Shown here one piece after another: positions 18,315 to 25,627 of a stretch of DNA of 64,000 bases. Both the position numbers and the translations under genes were made by a program. Source of the DNA: an uncultured Clostridia bacterium (GTDB lineage: Bacteria; Bacillota; Clostridia; Peptostreptococcales; Anaerovoracaceae); NCBI GenBank assembly GCA_938046095.1, contig CALIXS010000019.1, forward strand, positions 50,654 to 114,653. The letters are read 5' to 3'. The notes under the pieces are model-generated. The model was not told where the DNA came from. It ran no database searches and saw only the letters and a program-made list of their open reading frames with translations. Within the stretch, counting starts at the first letter, position 1, and each line of letters begins with the position of its first letter.

Positions 18315-19757
18315 CTATTTGCCGCTCTTCATGTCTTTTCCGTATATGTCCTCGAACGCTGACATGTTGATTTCATCTCCTGCACTGCGTCGCTCGAGAG
18401 CGTCGATGATGCGGGCGTAATTTTTTTTGTTAATAGGATGCAGCTTCATGAGAAATGCGACAGCTATAAATATAAGGCCGGGGATTATCGTAGTGCATAC
18501 GTCTATGCTCAAAATTGCGCCGGCGGGCTGTACGGCCTGTCCCTCCTGAAAGCCCGACGATTCGAGCACGATGCCGAGCAGTTGTATGCCGACGGCGCAC
18601 GATATCGATTCCGAAAGCGCCTGCATCGATATGACCGAGCCGGAATGTTTCGCTCCCGAGACGAGCTCCTCGGCCTCGCATACATCGTATATCATCGACG
18701 GCATAAGCTGCCAGTAGCACGCGTTGCCGAGCGCGTAACAAATGCAGAGAACGCAGGCGGGCCGGAACGAATCGACGTTGACGAAATGGAAGGCAAACAT
18801 CAGAGCACCGCTTGTGGCGAGTCCGATTTTGAATACAAATGTTTTGTCGGTAAAACATGACAGTTTGGCGAGCAGAGGTGAAAACACGATACCTGCAATC
18901 GTTATTGCGAGAAAGGCTATCGACGAAATACCGCCGGAAAGCCCGAGATCATAGCTGAGTCTGTAAATCAGCGACGATTTGAAGAACGTGCTTCCGATCA
19001 GGCAGATAAAGCTCGACAATATTAGGTATTTTGCCGGTCTGAGTTTGAAAATATTTATATACTCGCGAAACATGGCGATCAGCTTGGCCTTCGTGAACAA
19101 AGCCTTGAAGTCGTTTTTTTCGGGGCATCCGGGGTTATCGGTTTCGTGTATGGTGAGTGACGAAAAAAGCAGAACGAAAGCCGAGATCGCTCCCGTAGAT
19201 ATTCCTATAATTCTCCATGCCGCAGCACCCGACATGCCGGAATCCTGCAGCGAGGCCGTGACGAACGCGGGCAGAACCATTCCGATGGCCATACCTGTCT
19301 GGTTGCCGATATAAGCGAAGGATCTGAGACTCGTGCGCTCGTCATAGTCTTCGGTGAGGTCGGATCCCCATGCTATATAAGGAACAAAGAAAATCGCAAA
19401 CAGACCCCAATAGAGCAATACAAAAACGGTGTAATATAAAATCTTGCTCACCGGCCCTGCGTCGAGATATGAAAAAAGAAGAGTCGATACGACAGCCGTA
19501 GGAATGGCGGCAATTATCATAAACGGTTTCCTTTTGCCATATTTAGTTTTGATATTGTCTGACGTGTAGCCTACAATAGGGCCACAAATTGATTCAAAGA
19601 TGGAACCGAACGCCATTATGGCACCCGCGACCGCAGGTTTGATACCCGCTATCTGAGTCAGAAAGAACAATAAATACGTTGCTTCCAGCGTGTACAGCGC
19701 ATTATCCGCTACACCTCCGATTCCGTAGGACAGTTTTGTCCGGAATCTCAGCTTCAT
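18315..19757 (-). CDS. GPH-family sugar:cation symporter (MFS)
   Basis: A 480-residue protein with about twelve membrane segments. The start KLSYGIGGVADNALYTLEATYLLFFL and the GYTSDNIKTKYGKRKPFMI loop near residue 68 match the glycoside-pentoside-hexuronide:cation symporter family (MelB, XynB-type permeases), which bring oligosaccharides or glycosides in with Na+ or H+. ATG at 19757 has GGAGG eight bases upstream; the GTG at 19766 is too close to it. No sugar enzyme flanks it, so the substrate is unknown. Confidence 0.9.
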   Translation of the reverse strand: MKLRFRTKLSYGIGGVADNALYTLEATYLLFFLTQIAGIKPAVAGAIMAFGSIFESICGPIVGYTSDNIKTKYGKRKPFMIIAAIPTAVVSTLLFSYLDAGPVSKILYYTVFVLLYWGLFAIFFVPYIAWGSDLTEDYDERTSLRSFAYIGNQTGMAIGMVLPAFVTASLQDSGMSGAAAWRIIGISTGAISAFVLLFSSLTIHETDNPGCPEKNDFKALFTKAKLIAMFREYINIFKLRPAKYLILSSFICLIGSTFFKSSLIYRLSYDLGLSGGISSIAFLAITIAGIVFSPLLAKLSCFTDKTFVFKIGLATSGALMFAFHFVNVDSFRPACVLCICYALGNACYWQLMPSMIYDVCEAEELVSGAKHSGSVISMQALSESISCAVGIQLLGIVLESSGFQEGQAVQPAGAILSIDVCTTIIPGLIFIAVAFLMKLHPINKKNYARIIDALERRSAGDEINMSAFEDIYGKDMKSGK

Positions 19758-19831
19758 TATAAACACCTCCAGTTCGCTGCATGAGAAATTATACTACAGA
19801 AATGACCGAATTTCAAACATCACAGGTTTTG

Positions 19832-19840
19832 TGATATAAT
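19832..19840 (+). promoter_or_regulatory. Extended -10 promoter of cca, apparently leaderless
   Basis: TGATATAAT at 19832-19840. The cca ATG is at 19848, seven bases after the -10, so the transcript should begin at or next to the start codon. No Shine-Dalgarno sequence exists. Confidence 0.65.
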
Positions 19841-19847
19841 ACGAAAC

Positions 19848-21338
19848 ATGAACATTACTATACCCGAGCAAGTTTTCGAGGTTCTGTTCGCGCTTAGGCA
19901 GGCGGGTTTCAGCGCCTATTTCGTAGGCGGCTGCGTGAGGGATTTTATCATGCATAGAGAACCCGATGATTACGACGTCAGTACCGATGCAAGACCCGAG
20001 CAGGTAAAGGAGCTGTTCAGCGGGCATACGGCAGACACAGGACTGAAGCACGGCACCGTGACGGTTTTGTCGGATCACTTCACGGTAGAGGTCACGACGT
20101 ACAGGGTAGAGGGAGCGTATACCGATTTTAGGCATCCCGACAGCGTTATATTCACGGACAGGATAGAAGATGATCTGGCGCGGCGCGACTTTACGATAAA
20201 CGCAATTGCATACAGCCCTTATGCCGCGGGTACACGCCTGAATGGCCGCGTCGACGGGGCGAGTGACGGGTTTACAGATCTCCGTGCAGCTTCAGATGAT
20301 GACCATGCCGGTTTTGTCGACCCATATGGCGGAATTGCCGATATAAGAGCCGGGCTGATAAGGGCGGTAGGAAATCCCGAAAAGAAATTTGCCGAGGATG
20401 CGCTCAGGATCATGCGCTGTCTCAGGTTTTCGTCTGTCCTGGGCTTTGAGACAGAAAAGAATACGGCAAAGTGCTGCCATGAAATGCGTTCGTCTCTGTC
20501 GTCTGTCAGCAGGGAAAGAATAGCCGCCGAGCTAATCAAAACGCTTTGCGGGGATAACGTTATGAGCGTACTTGGCGAGTATCCGGACGTTATGGCCGAA
20601 ATAATCCCTCAGATACGACCTGTGATCGGCTTTGAACAGAAGAACACGCATCATTGCTCTGACGTTTACGGGCGTACGATACGCGCTGCCGCATCTGTGA
20701 GAAACGACGGATATATGCGCCTTGCGGCACTGCTCCACAACATCGGCAAACCGCACTGCTTCACGTTCGGCGAAGCTGTAAACGGCCGCTTTTGCGGACA
20801 CGATGCCATAAGCGCGCGGATAGCCGGCGAGGTATGCGATTCGCTTAAGCTCGACAGCGATACAAGGCGCAGAGTTGTGAGGCTTACGGAAAATTGCGGC
20901 CTGATGACGGAACCGACGCGCATATCGGTTCGCAGGGCGCTGAACAGGCTCGGCAGGGATGTTTTTTTCGATCTTCTCGACCTGAAGCGTGCAGACAACA
21001 AAGCGCAGTCGCCGGAACTGCTGTACCGACAAAGGGATTTAGATGTGCTCGAAAAGATTGCACTTGACCTCATAGCTGAGGATGCGTGTTTTTCGCTTAA
21101 AACTCTTGCGGTAGACGGAAGAGATGTCATAGCGGCGGGCATCGCACCGGGACCCGAAGTAGGCGCTATACTCCGCGCGCTGCTCGACGACGTCATAGAG
21201 GACAGATGTGTGAACGAAAAAGAAGCGCTGCTCGGGCGAATCGACGTTGCAGCTGACAAAATCAGGGAGAGTAATCGTGATGAACAAGGCATAGCTTCAG
21301 AAAATCGTTTACAAAGCCGCATTCGCATGATAGAATAG
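19848..21338 (+). CDS. cca: CCA tRNA nucleotidyltransferase
   Basis: A 496-residue class II nucleotidyltransferase that adds or repairs the 3' CCA of tRNAs. The head has FVGGCVRDFIMHREPDDYDVS with the two metal-binding Asp of DYD, then ARRDFTINAIAY (RRDxxxN) and VDPYGGIADIRAGLIRAVG. The neck/body follows, then an HD-type domain. In that domain the usual LLHDIGKP reads LLHNIGKP (near residue 300): the Asp is replaced by Asn. The start at 19848 lacks a ribosome site but sits directly after the promoter. The tRNA-Ala gene follows at once. Confidence 0.94.
   Translation: MNITIPEQVFEVLFALRQAGFSAYFVGGCVRDFIMHREPDDYDVSTDARPEQVKELFSGHTADTGLKHGTVTVLSDHFTVEVTTYRVEGAYTDFRHPDSVIFTDRIEDDLARRDFTINAIAYSPYAAGTRLNGRVDGASDGFTDLRAASDDDHAGFVDPYGGIADIRAGLIRAVGNPEKKFAEDALRIMRCLRFSSVLGFETEKNTAKCCHEMRSSLSSVSRERIAAELIKTLCGDNVMSVLGEYPDVMAEIIPQIRPVIGFEQKNTHHCSDVYGRTIRAAASVRNDGYMRLAALLHNIGKPHCFTFGEAVNGRFCGHDAISARIAGEVCDSLKLDSDTRRRVVRLTENCGLMTEPTRISVRRALNRLGRDVFFDLLDLKRADNKAQSPELLYRQRDLDVLEKIALDLIAEDACFSLKTLAVDGRDVIAAGIAPGPEVGAILRALLDDVIEDRCVNEKEALLGRIDVAADKIRESNRDEQGIASENRLQSRIRMIE
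21308..21336 (+). promoter_or_regulatory. tRNA-Ala promoter inside the 3' end of cca
   Basis: TTTACA (21308-21313), 17 bp, TAGAAT (21331-21336), 19 bases before the tRNA 5' end; it overlaps the last codons of cca. Confidence 0.75.
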
Positions 21339-21355
21339 TCCATGCGAAGCGGTTT

Positions 21356-21431
21356 GGGGGCATAGCTCAGCCGGGAGAGCGTTTGACTGGCAGTCAAAAG
21401 GTCAGGAGTTCGATCCTCCTTGTCTCCACCA
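21356..21431 (+). tRNA. tRNA-Ala (anticodon GGC)
   Basis: Acceptor GGGGGCA pairs with TGTCTCC and contains the G3-U70 pair that marks alanine tRNA. The D-arm is TAGCTCAG..GAGC, the anticodon loop CTGGCAG (GGC, reading GCC/GCU), the T-arm AGGAG-TTCGATC-CTCCT, discriminator A, and CCA is encoded. Confidence 0.96.
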
Positions 21432-21440
21432 ATGCAAGAT

Positions 21441-21487
21441 AATCCGAATCTCAGGACGATCGGTCAAGGGTTCGGATTTCTTGTTTT
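21441..21487 (+). terminator. Terminator after tRNA-Ala
   Basis: AATCCGAA (21441-21448) pairs with TTCGGATT (21471-21478), followed by TCTTGTTTTT. Confidence 0.75.
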
Positions 21488-21737
21488 TATCCGGGATATT
21501 AAGCTGTGGCTTCAGAATAAACCGACATAAAATCATACAGTAATTACCGCAGAAGGATATAGCTCTGTATAGCGTTTTTCCAAGGCGGAGATATCATCAT
21601 TGACGTTTTCGTTGAACTCGCCTTTGTTAGATTGTAAAAGCCTGCTGAGCGGGAGCCTGAGTACGGAATCGAGGAAATCCGTTAGACCAATGCATCCTCA
21701 CGGCAACATCTTTTTATGTATCGATTTTACCACAAGG

Positions 21738-21781
21738 GTGACATTTTCCCCTGTAAGTCTACATAATGACATTATCACCTG
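21738..21781. repeat. Two 16-bp direct repeats resembling transposon terminal repeats
   Basis: GTGACATTTTCCCCTG (21738-21753) and ATGACATTATCACCTG (21766-21781) match at 13 of 16 positions with 28-bp spacing. Multiple spaced repeats of this kind are common at ends of DDE-transposase elements; the element itself is gone. Confidence 0.5.
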
Positions 21782-21829
21782 ATAACTGCATATGTCAATC
21801 TGTAGCGGCTTACGGACGAGCTTTGATTA

Positions 21830-21838
21830 TGATATAAT
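21830..21838 (+). promoter_or_regulatory. Extended -10 promoter of the toroid protein gene
   Basis: TGATATAAT at 21830-21838; the -35 position (TTACGG) is weak. Leader of about 125 bases. Confidence 0.55.
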
Positions 21839-21969
21839 ACAATTAAAGTTTATCTTTTTAGCCGTATTGTGCAAACCGTCCGGCCGCATCCGCACTCGGA
21901 CGTCGAATATGAGCATGTCGAAATGAACGTTATAGCACGATGCGGTTTGGGGCGGGAAAGGATTCTTTT

Positions 21970-23235
21970 ATGACTTGTAAAAAAAGAACGGCAATTGTTG
22001 CGATAATGTTCATCGGTATTGCCGCGGCATCGGCTTTGTCTTTTTTGCCGTCGGAGTGCTCGGCTTCGGACGGCGGCGCGACTGACGGGCAGATCCAGGA
22101 ACGTCTTGCGGAGATGTATGAGGCGACCGCCGATGTTATGACGGGCTTCGGGGAGCCGGGCTTCGGCAACGAGTGGATCGTGTTTGCTCTCGCGAGGGGC
22201 GCGGGCAACGTTCCCGACGGGTATTTCGAAGGCTACCTCGAACGCGTAGCGGATAAACTGAAGGAAACGGACGGAGACCTTCTCGGATCCTCGGGGAAAA
22301 AATATACAGAGTATGAAAGAACGATTATAGCGTTGACATCGCTCGGCGTCGACGTAAGTGATATGGCGGGATATAACCTGCTGGTGCGACTGACGGATTA
22401 CGACAGGGTCACATGGCAGGGATTGAATGCAGCCGATTTTGCGCTTATAGCACTCGACAGCCACGACTATGAGATACCTCAGGTGGAGACGGGTGGAAAT
22501 CAGCTTACGCGCGGTAAGCTCATAGATAACATTATAGCCTCCGGAGTTTTTTCGCAGGGTGCAGAAGGCGATGCGGCTTCCGAGGAAGGCGGCGATCCGG
22601 ACATGAGCGCGATATCTCTTCAGGCACTGACGCCGTACTACAGAGACGAAAGCAAATTCGATGCGGCGGGCAGCCAATATACATATGCGGAGCTTCAGGC
22701 GGCCGTCGAAGAGGGAATAGAGAAGCTGTCATCCATACAGAATCCCGACGGCGGATATACGAGTTGGGATTTGCGAAACTCCGAAAGCTGCGCGCAGGTT
22801 ATAATCGCGCTGACGGGACTCGGCATAGATCCCGCCGGTGATCCGCGGTTCAAAAAAAACGGCGGCGATCCGCTCAGCTCGCTTATGTCGTTTTACGTGC
22901 CGGGCGGCGGCTTCATGCATATCGCCTCCGACGGATTGAACCATATTGCCACCGAGCAGGCGTATTACGCGCTGGCCGCGTACGGAAGATTCAAATCGGG
23001 TGCAAAAGCGCTTTACGACATGCGCGATATCGGGCTTGAGCCGTATGATGTGGAGTCAAACTTTTCGGTAGATACGGGCGACGCTTCGCGGAATACATTT
23101 TTTAGCTCGCTCGGCGGGAAACGGCCGGGGATTACGACTGCAGCGATCGTCACCGCGGTTATCGTTTTCAGCGTGCTTGCGGTTTTTATAACTATTTCCT
23201 TGATCCGCAGAAAACGAAAAAACGAGGGTATGTAA
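21970..23235 (+). CDS. Membrane-anchored surface protein with prenyltransferase/transcobalamin-like alpha-alpha toroid
   Basis: A 421-residue cell-surface protein. The signal peptide (residues 1-33, ending SECSA) is followed by helical repeats of the squalene-cyclase/prenyltransferase toroid type: FGNEWIVFALARGAGNVPDG, YTEYERTIIALTSLGVDVSD, WQGLNAADFALIALDS, IQNPDGGYTSWDLRNSES, CAQVIIALTGLGIDPAG and HIATEQAYYALAAYG. A single membrane helix (about 384-410) and RRKRKNEG stop-transfer tail anchor it with the toroid outside. No DxDD or zinc-ligand set of true cyclases or prenyltransferases is visible. This fold is also the N-terminal half of animal intrinsic factor/transcobalamin, and bacterial members often occur with DUF4430, as here. 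AAAGGA before 21970 sets the start. The ligand is unknown. Confidence 0.82.
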   Translation: MTCKKRTAIVAIMFIGIAAASALSFLPSECSASDGGATDGQIQERLAEMYEATADVMTGFGEPGFGNEWIVFALARGAGNVPDGYFEGYLERVADKLKETDGDLLGSSGKKYTEYERTIIALTSLGVDVSDMAGYNLLVRLTDYDRVTWQGLNAADFALIALDSHDYEIPQVETGGNQLTRGKLIDNIIASGVFSQGAEGDAASEEGGDPDMSAISLQALTPYYRDESKFDAAGSQYTYAELQAAVEEGIEKLSSIQNPDGGYTSWDLRNSESCAQVIIALTGLGIDPAGDPRFKKNGGDPLSSLMSFYVPGGGFMHIASDGLNHIATEQAYYALAAYGRFKSGAKALYDMRDIGLEPYDVESNFSVDTGDASRNTFFSSLGGKRPGITTAAIVTAVIVFSVLAVFITISLIRRKRKNEGM

Positions 23236-24117
23236 ACCGTTCGGCGCTTTGATTGTGAGGCTGTAATTCAATATAAAATTATAAGACTTTTGCGTCTTTT
23301 GCGTATTATATAATTTCTGCTTGACGAATGAAATTTTTTATGATAAAAGATAAGTGAAAGCGTTCATACGTATGATTGTACGCCGGGCAAGGACGCAAGA
23401 TGGACGTTTTATACGAAAACTGAAAACAGGCTCTATAGAATCCCAGAGGAACACGCATTCGGAGAGCTGAGGGGATGGGATCCCTCAGCGAGCGTACTGG
23501 TCCTTTTCGCCGTGTGATACCGCATATGGTATTCACCGTGAGTAAGGAACAACTGTATTGCGGAGCTGCTGTCCATTATGGCCATTGATATCTATATATT
23601 GAGAAGGCGGACAGCGAGCGTAGAGGCATAGTCAGGAGAATTATTCTTGGGGCAGATGACAGTCTACCTGTTGTTTGATTTGCAGACCGTTATGTGCCGA
23701 ATGGATACCCCGCAGGATCCTTGCATATAGCGGTTTTTTGGTTTTCCGAATATGACAAATATGACATAAATATATTTACGGAATATAAAAAAGGCATCGC
23801 CGCGTACAGATCTGCAAATATGTCTGCGACGATGCCCGGAGCAAAACAAGCGTCGTGAGGCTCATTTCGCATTTTTATTCTACAATAAAATGCTTTAATT
23901 CTCAAGAGAAAATGCGATTACAGCCTCTGCGTGCGCGAACCATACGGCCGGGGCGGGAAGGCGGTAGATTCATACGCCCGATGCCGGGCCGGCCGGCAGC
24001 AAGGAGGCGCCCGAAATGAGGGTATTCGCATCGCCGTGCGGAGGGCGATGAAAAACATTTCTCCGGCATCAACTTATATGTGTAAATCGTTATTTTAGAG
24101 AAAGGATAGGTTTCGGT
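23236..24117. other. 882-bp gap without a recognisable gene
   Basis: No protein or RNA family recognised. It contains hairpins CTGAGGG-N8-CCCTCAG (23467-23488) and GTGATACC/GGTATTCAC (23514-23538), and GGCATCG/CGATGCC (about 23792-23838) followed on the complement by TTTTTT, which looks like a terminator for a lost minus-strand gene. Short frames such as KTENRLYRIPEEHAFG are interrupted by stops, suggesting a decayed gene or structured RNA. The 24000-24060 part before the next gene is G+C-rich and foldable but fits no riboswitch I know. Confidence 0.5.
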
Positions 24118-25539
24118 ATGAAACAATACAAAACAAGGAAACTGATGATCCTGTTTGCGATTCTGATTCTCGTCATGGTGCCGTTCTCGAGTGTCATGGC
24201 GCATGACGCAGGTCTGCCGGCCGGCGAGGTCGCGCTTCAGGCGGAGCTTCAGAACGCGGGACATATCACAGTCTTGCTGAGCGCACCGACAAACAAATCA
24301 ATGCTTACAGGTAGCTTGGAAAAACTTGATCTTACGACCATATTTCAGGATACGCAAGGACATGCGCTGACGTACAGCTTCAGCGGCGACAATCTTAACG
24401 ACCATGTGAAGATAGGAATGGACGGTACTGTTCCGACGTTTTTCTTCACCGTGCCGGATCCCGGAACGTATCAGGTGACCCTTACGGCGACGTGCAGCGA
24501 CGGAGACAGCGCGTCTCACGTTGTAACTTATACGGTCAGCACGGCGGCGCCGGGCGAGGGTTTCCAGTACAATTACAGGGAAACTGATGTAAGCGCAGGC
24601 AACCCGGCCCCCGCGACACCGGGGGATAATACGTACCCGGGAGAGAACAAGGCTAATGAAACCGTCGACGTATATGTCACCATATCAAACGACGGCATGC
24701 CTATACAGGGCAACGATACACAGGGCACGAAAATCGCCGGACTGGAGATTACCGTTCCGTATTTCGACCTGGCCAGCTACGGCCTGCAAAATTACTACCG
24801 CTACCATACGGCGAACGGACAGGGCTCATATAACGACAATGTGGTCGTACGAAGGCCGACCATGCTTCACCTTTACATCTACATGCTCGAGCGCTACTAC
24901 ATGGGTCTGCCCGAGGATCAGTGCGGTCAGGGCAGCGCTTCGGGAGTGCTCAACTACAGCACCAATACGCAAGTCAATTACATTGACACGTTGGAAAGCG
25001 GCACTCTCGCCTATTCGAGCGGCACGCGCAAGGCTATCGAGATAAGCGGAAGCGCGACGTCGTGCTTCCTGAACAACTTCTGGGGACACGATCTGAACCT
25101 CATGTATTACCGCAACGGGGCGTATCCTCTGATGAGCCCGGGCTGGGGCGCGACGTGCGACTATATATTGCTGAGCGGACATGATCGCGTTGACGTCGGT
25201 CTCTTCACCGACTGGGGCTTTTTCAACAACGGCGGATTTCTCACCATGGAAACTACACCGGGAGCTCCGAATTACGCTTTCGCGGTAAAGAAATTCGGTA
25301 CGGACGCCATGATGGGCGGTACTTCGAACTTCCAGCCTGTGACGGAAACTCTCAAATTCAGAGTATACGACAGCAGCTGGAATCTCGTCGTATCCGAAAT
25401 GGACGCCGTTCCTCCTTATCAGTACGGATTCACGGCGCCGGGGACGTATCACGTTCTTGGCCTTGACCCTGCCCGCGGCACAAGCGGCGCGAAGTATGCG
25501 CCCGCGGTGGACACGGTAAAGATCACGGCTGCGGCTTAG
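24118..25539 (+). CDS. Secreted protein: Ig/cadherin-like domain plus DUF4430-type (transcobalamin C-terminal-like) region
   Basis: A 473-residue exported protein with a signal peptide (1-28, FSSVMA). Residues about 60-150 form a cadherin/PKD-like module (LDLTTIFQDTQGHALTYSFS ... PGTYQVTLTATCSDGDSASH), similar to two modules in the next protein. From about 185 to 425 lies a region resembling the DUF4430/transcobalamin C-terminal fold: TVDVYVTISNDG, LHLYIYMLERYYMGLPEDQ, LMYYRNGAYPLMSPGWGATC and DRVDVGLFTDWGFFN. A final Ig-like module ends the chain. There is no dockerin, anchor or enzyme motif. The domain assignment is by pattern, not search. AAAGGA precedes the ATG. First gene of a long co-directional run to 42919. 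Confidence 0.72.
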   Translation: MKQYKTRKLMILFAILILVMVPFSSVMAHDAGLPAGEVALQAELQNAGHITVLLSAPTNKSMLTGSLEKLDLTTIFQDTQGHALTYSFSGDNLNDHVKIGMDGTVPTFFFTVPDPGTYQVTLTATCSDGDSASHVVTYTVSTAAPGEGFQYNYRETDVSAGNPAPATPGDNTYPGENKANETVDVYVTISNDGMPIQGNDTQGTKIAGLEITVPYFDLASYGLQNYYRYHTANGQGSYNDNVVVRRPTMLHLYIYMLERYYMGLPEDQCGQGSASGVLNYSTNTQVNYIDTLESGTLAYSSGTRKAIEISGSATSCFLNNFWGHDLNLMYYRNGAYPLMSPGWGATCDYILLSGHDRVDVGLFTDWGFFNNGGFLTMETTPGAPNYAFAVKKFGTDAMMGGTSNFQPVTETLKFRVYDSSWNLVVSEMDAVPPYQYGFTAPGTYHVLGLDPARGTSGAKYAPAVDTVKITAAA

Positions 25540-25564
25540 AAGCGTACAGCGCATTTTCAGCAAA

Positions 25565-25591
25565 CGCGGCGCCGGCACTGCCGGCGCCGCG
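25565..25591 (+). repeat. Intercistronic hairpin, 12-bp G+C stem
   Basis: CGCGGCGCCGGC-ACT-GCCGGCGCCGCG, perfect, not followed by a T-run. More likely an RNA-stability or partial-termination element than a full terminator. Confidence 0.75.
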
Positions 25592-25627
25592 CGGACATTC
25601 GTTTAACGAAATGGGGAGTGTATATTT

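Larger units (their letters stand above)
21488..21969. other. 482-bp non-coding stretch with an IS-end-like remnant
   Basis: No intact gene. On the complement, about 21525-21680 reads as an open C-terminal-like segment (TDFLDSVLRLPLSRLLQSNK and onward, ending in a stop) without a start. It is followed by paired GTGACATT-type repeats (next entry). I take this as a decayed mobile element or gene tail. The right part carries the promoter of the toroid gene. Confidence 0.5.

Noticed and set aside
23930..24117. Cobalamin or cyclic-di-GMP riboswitch before the surface cluster
   Set aside because: Attractive given the transcobalamin-like proteins, but the B12 box and the GGGACGCAAAGCC-type core of c-di-GMP-I were not found.
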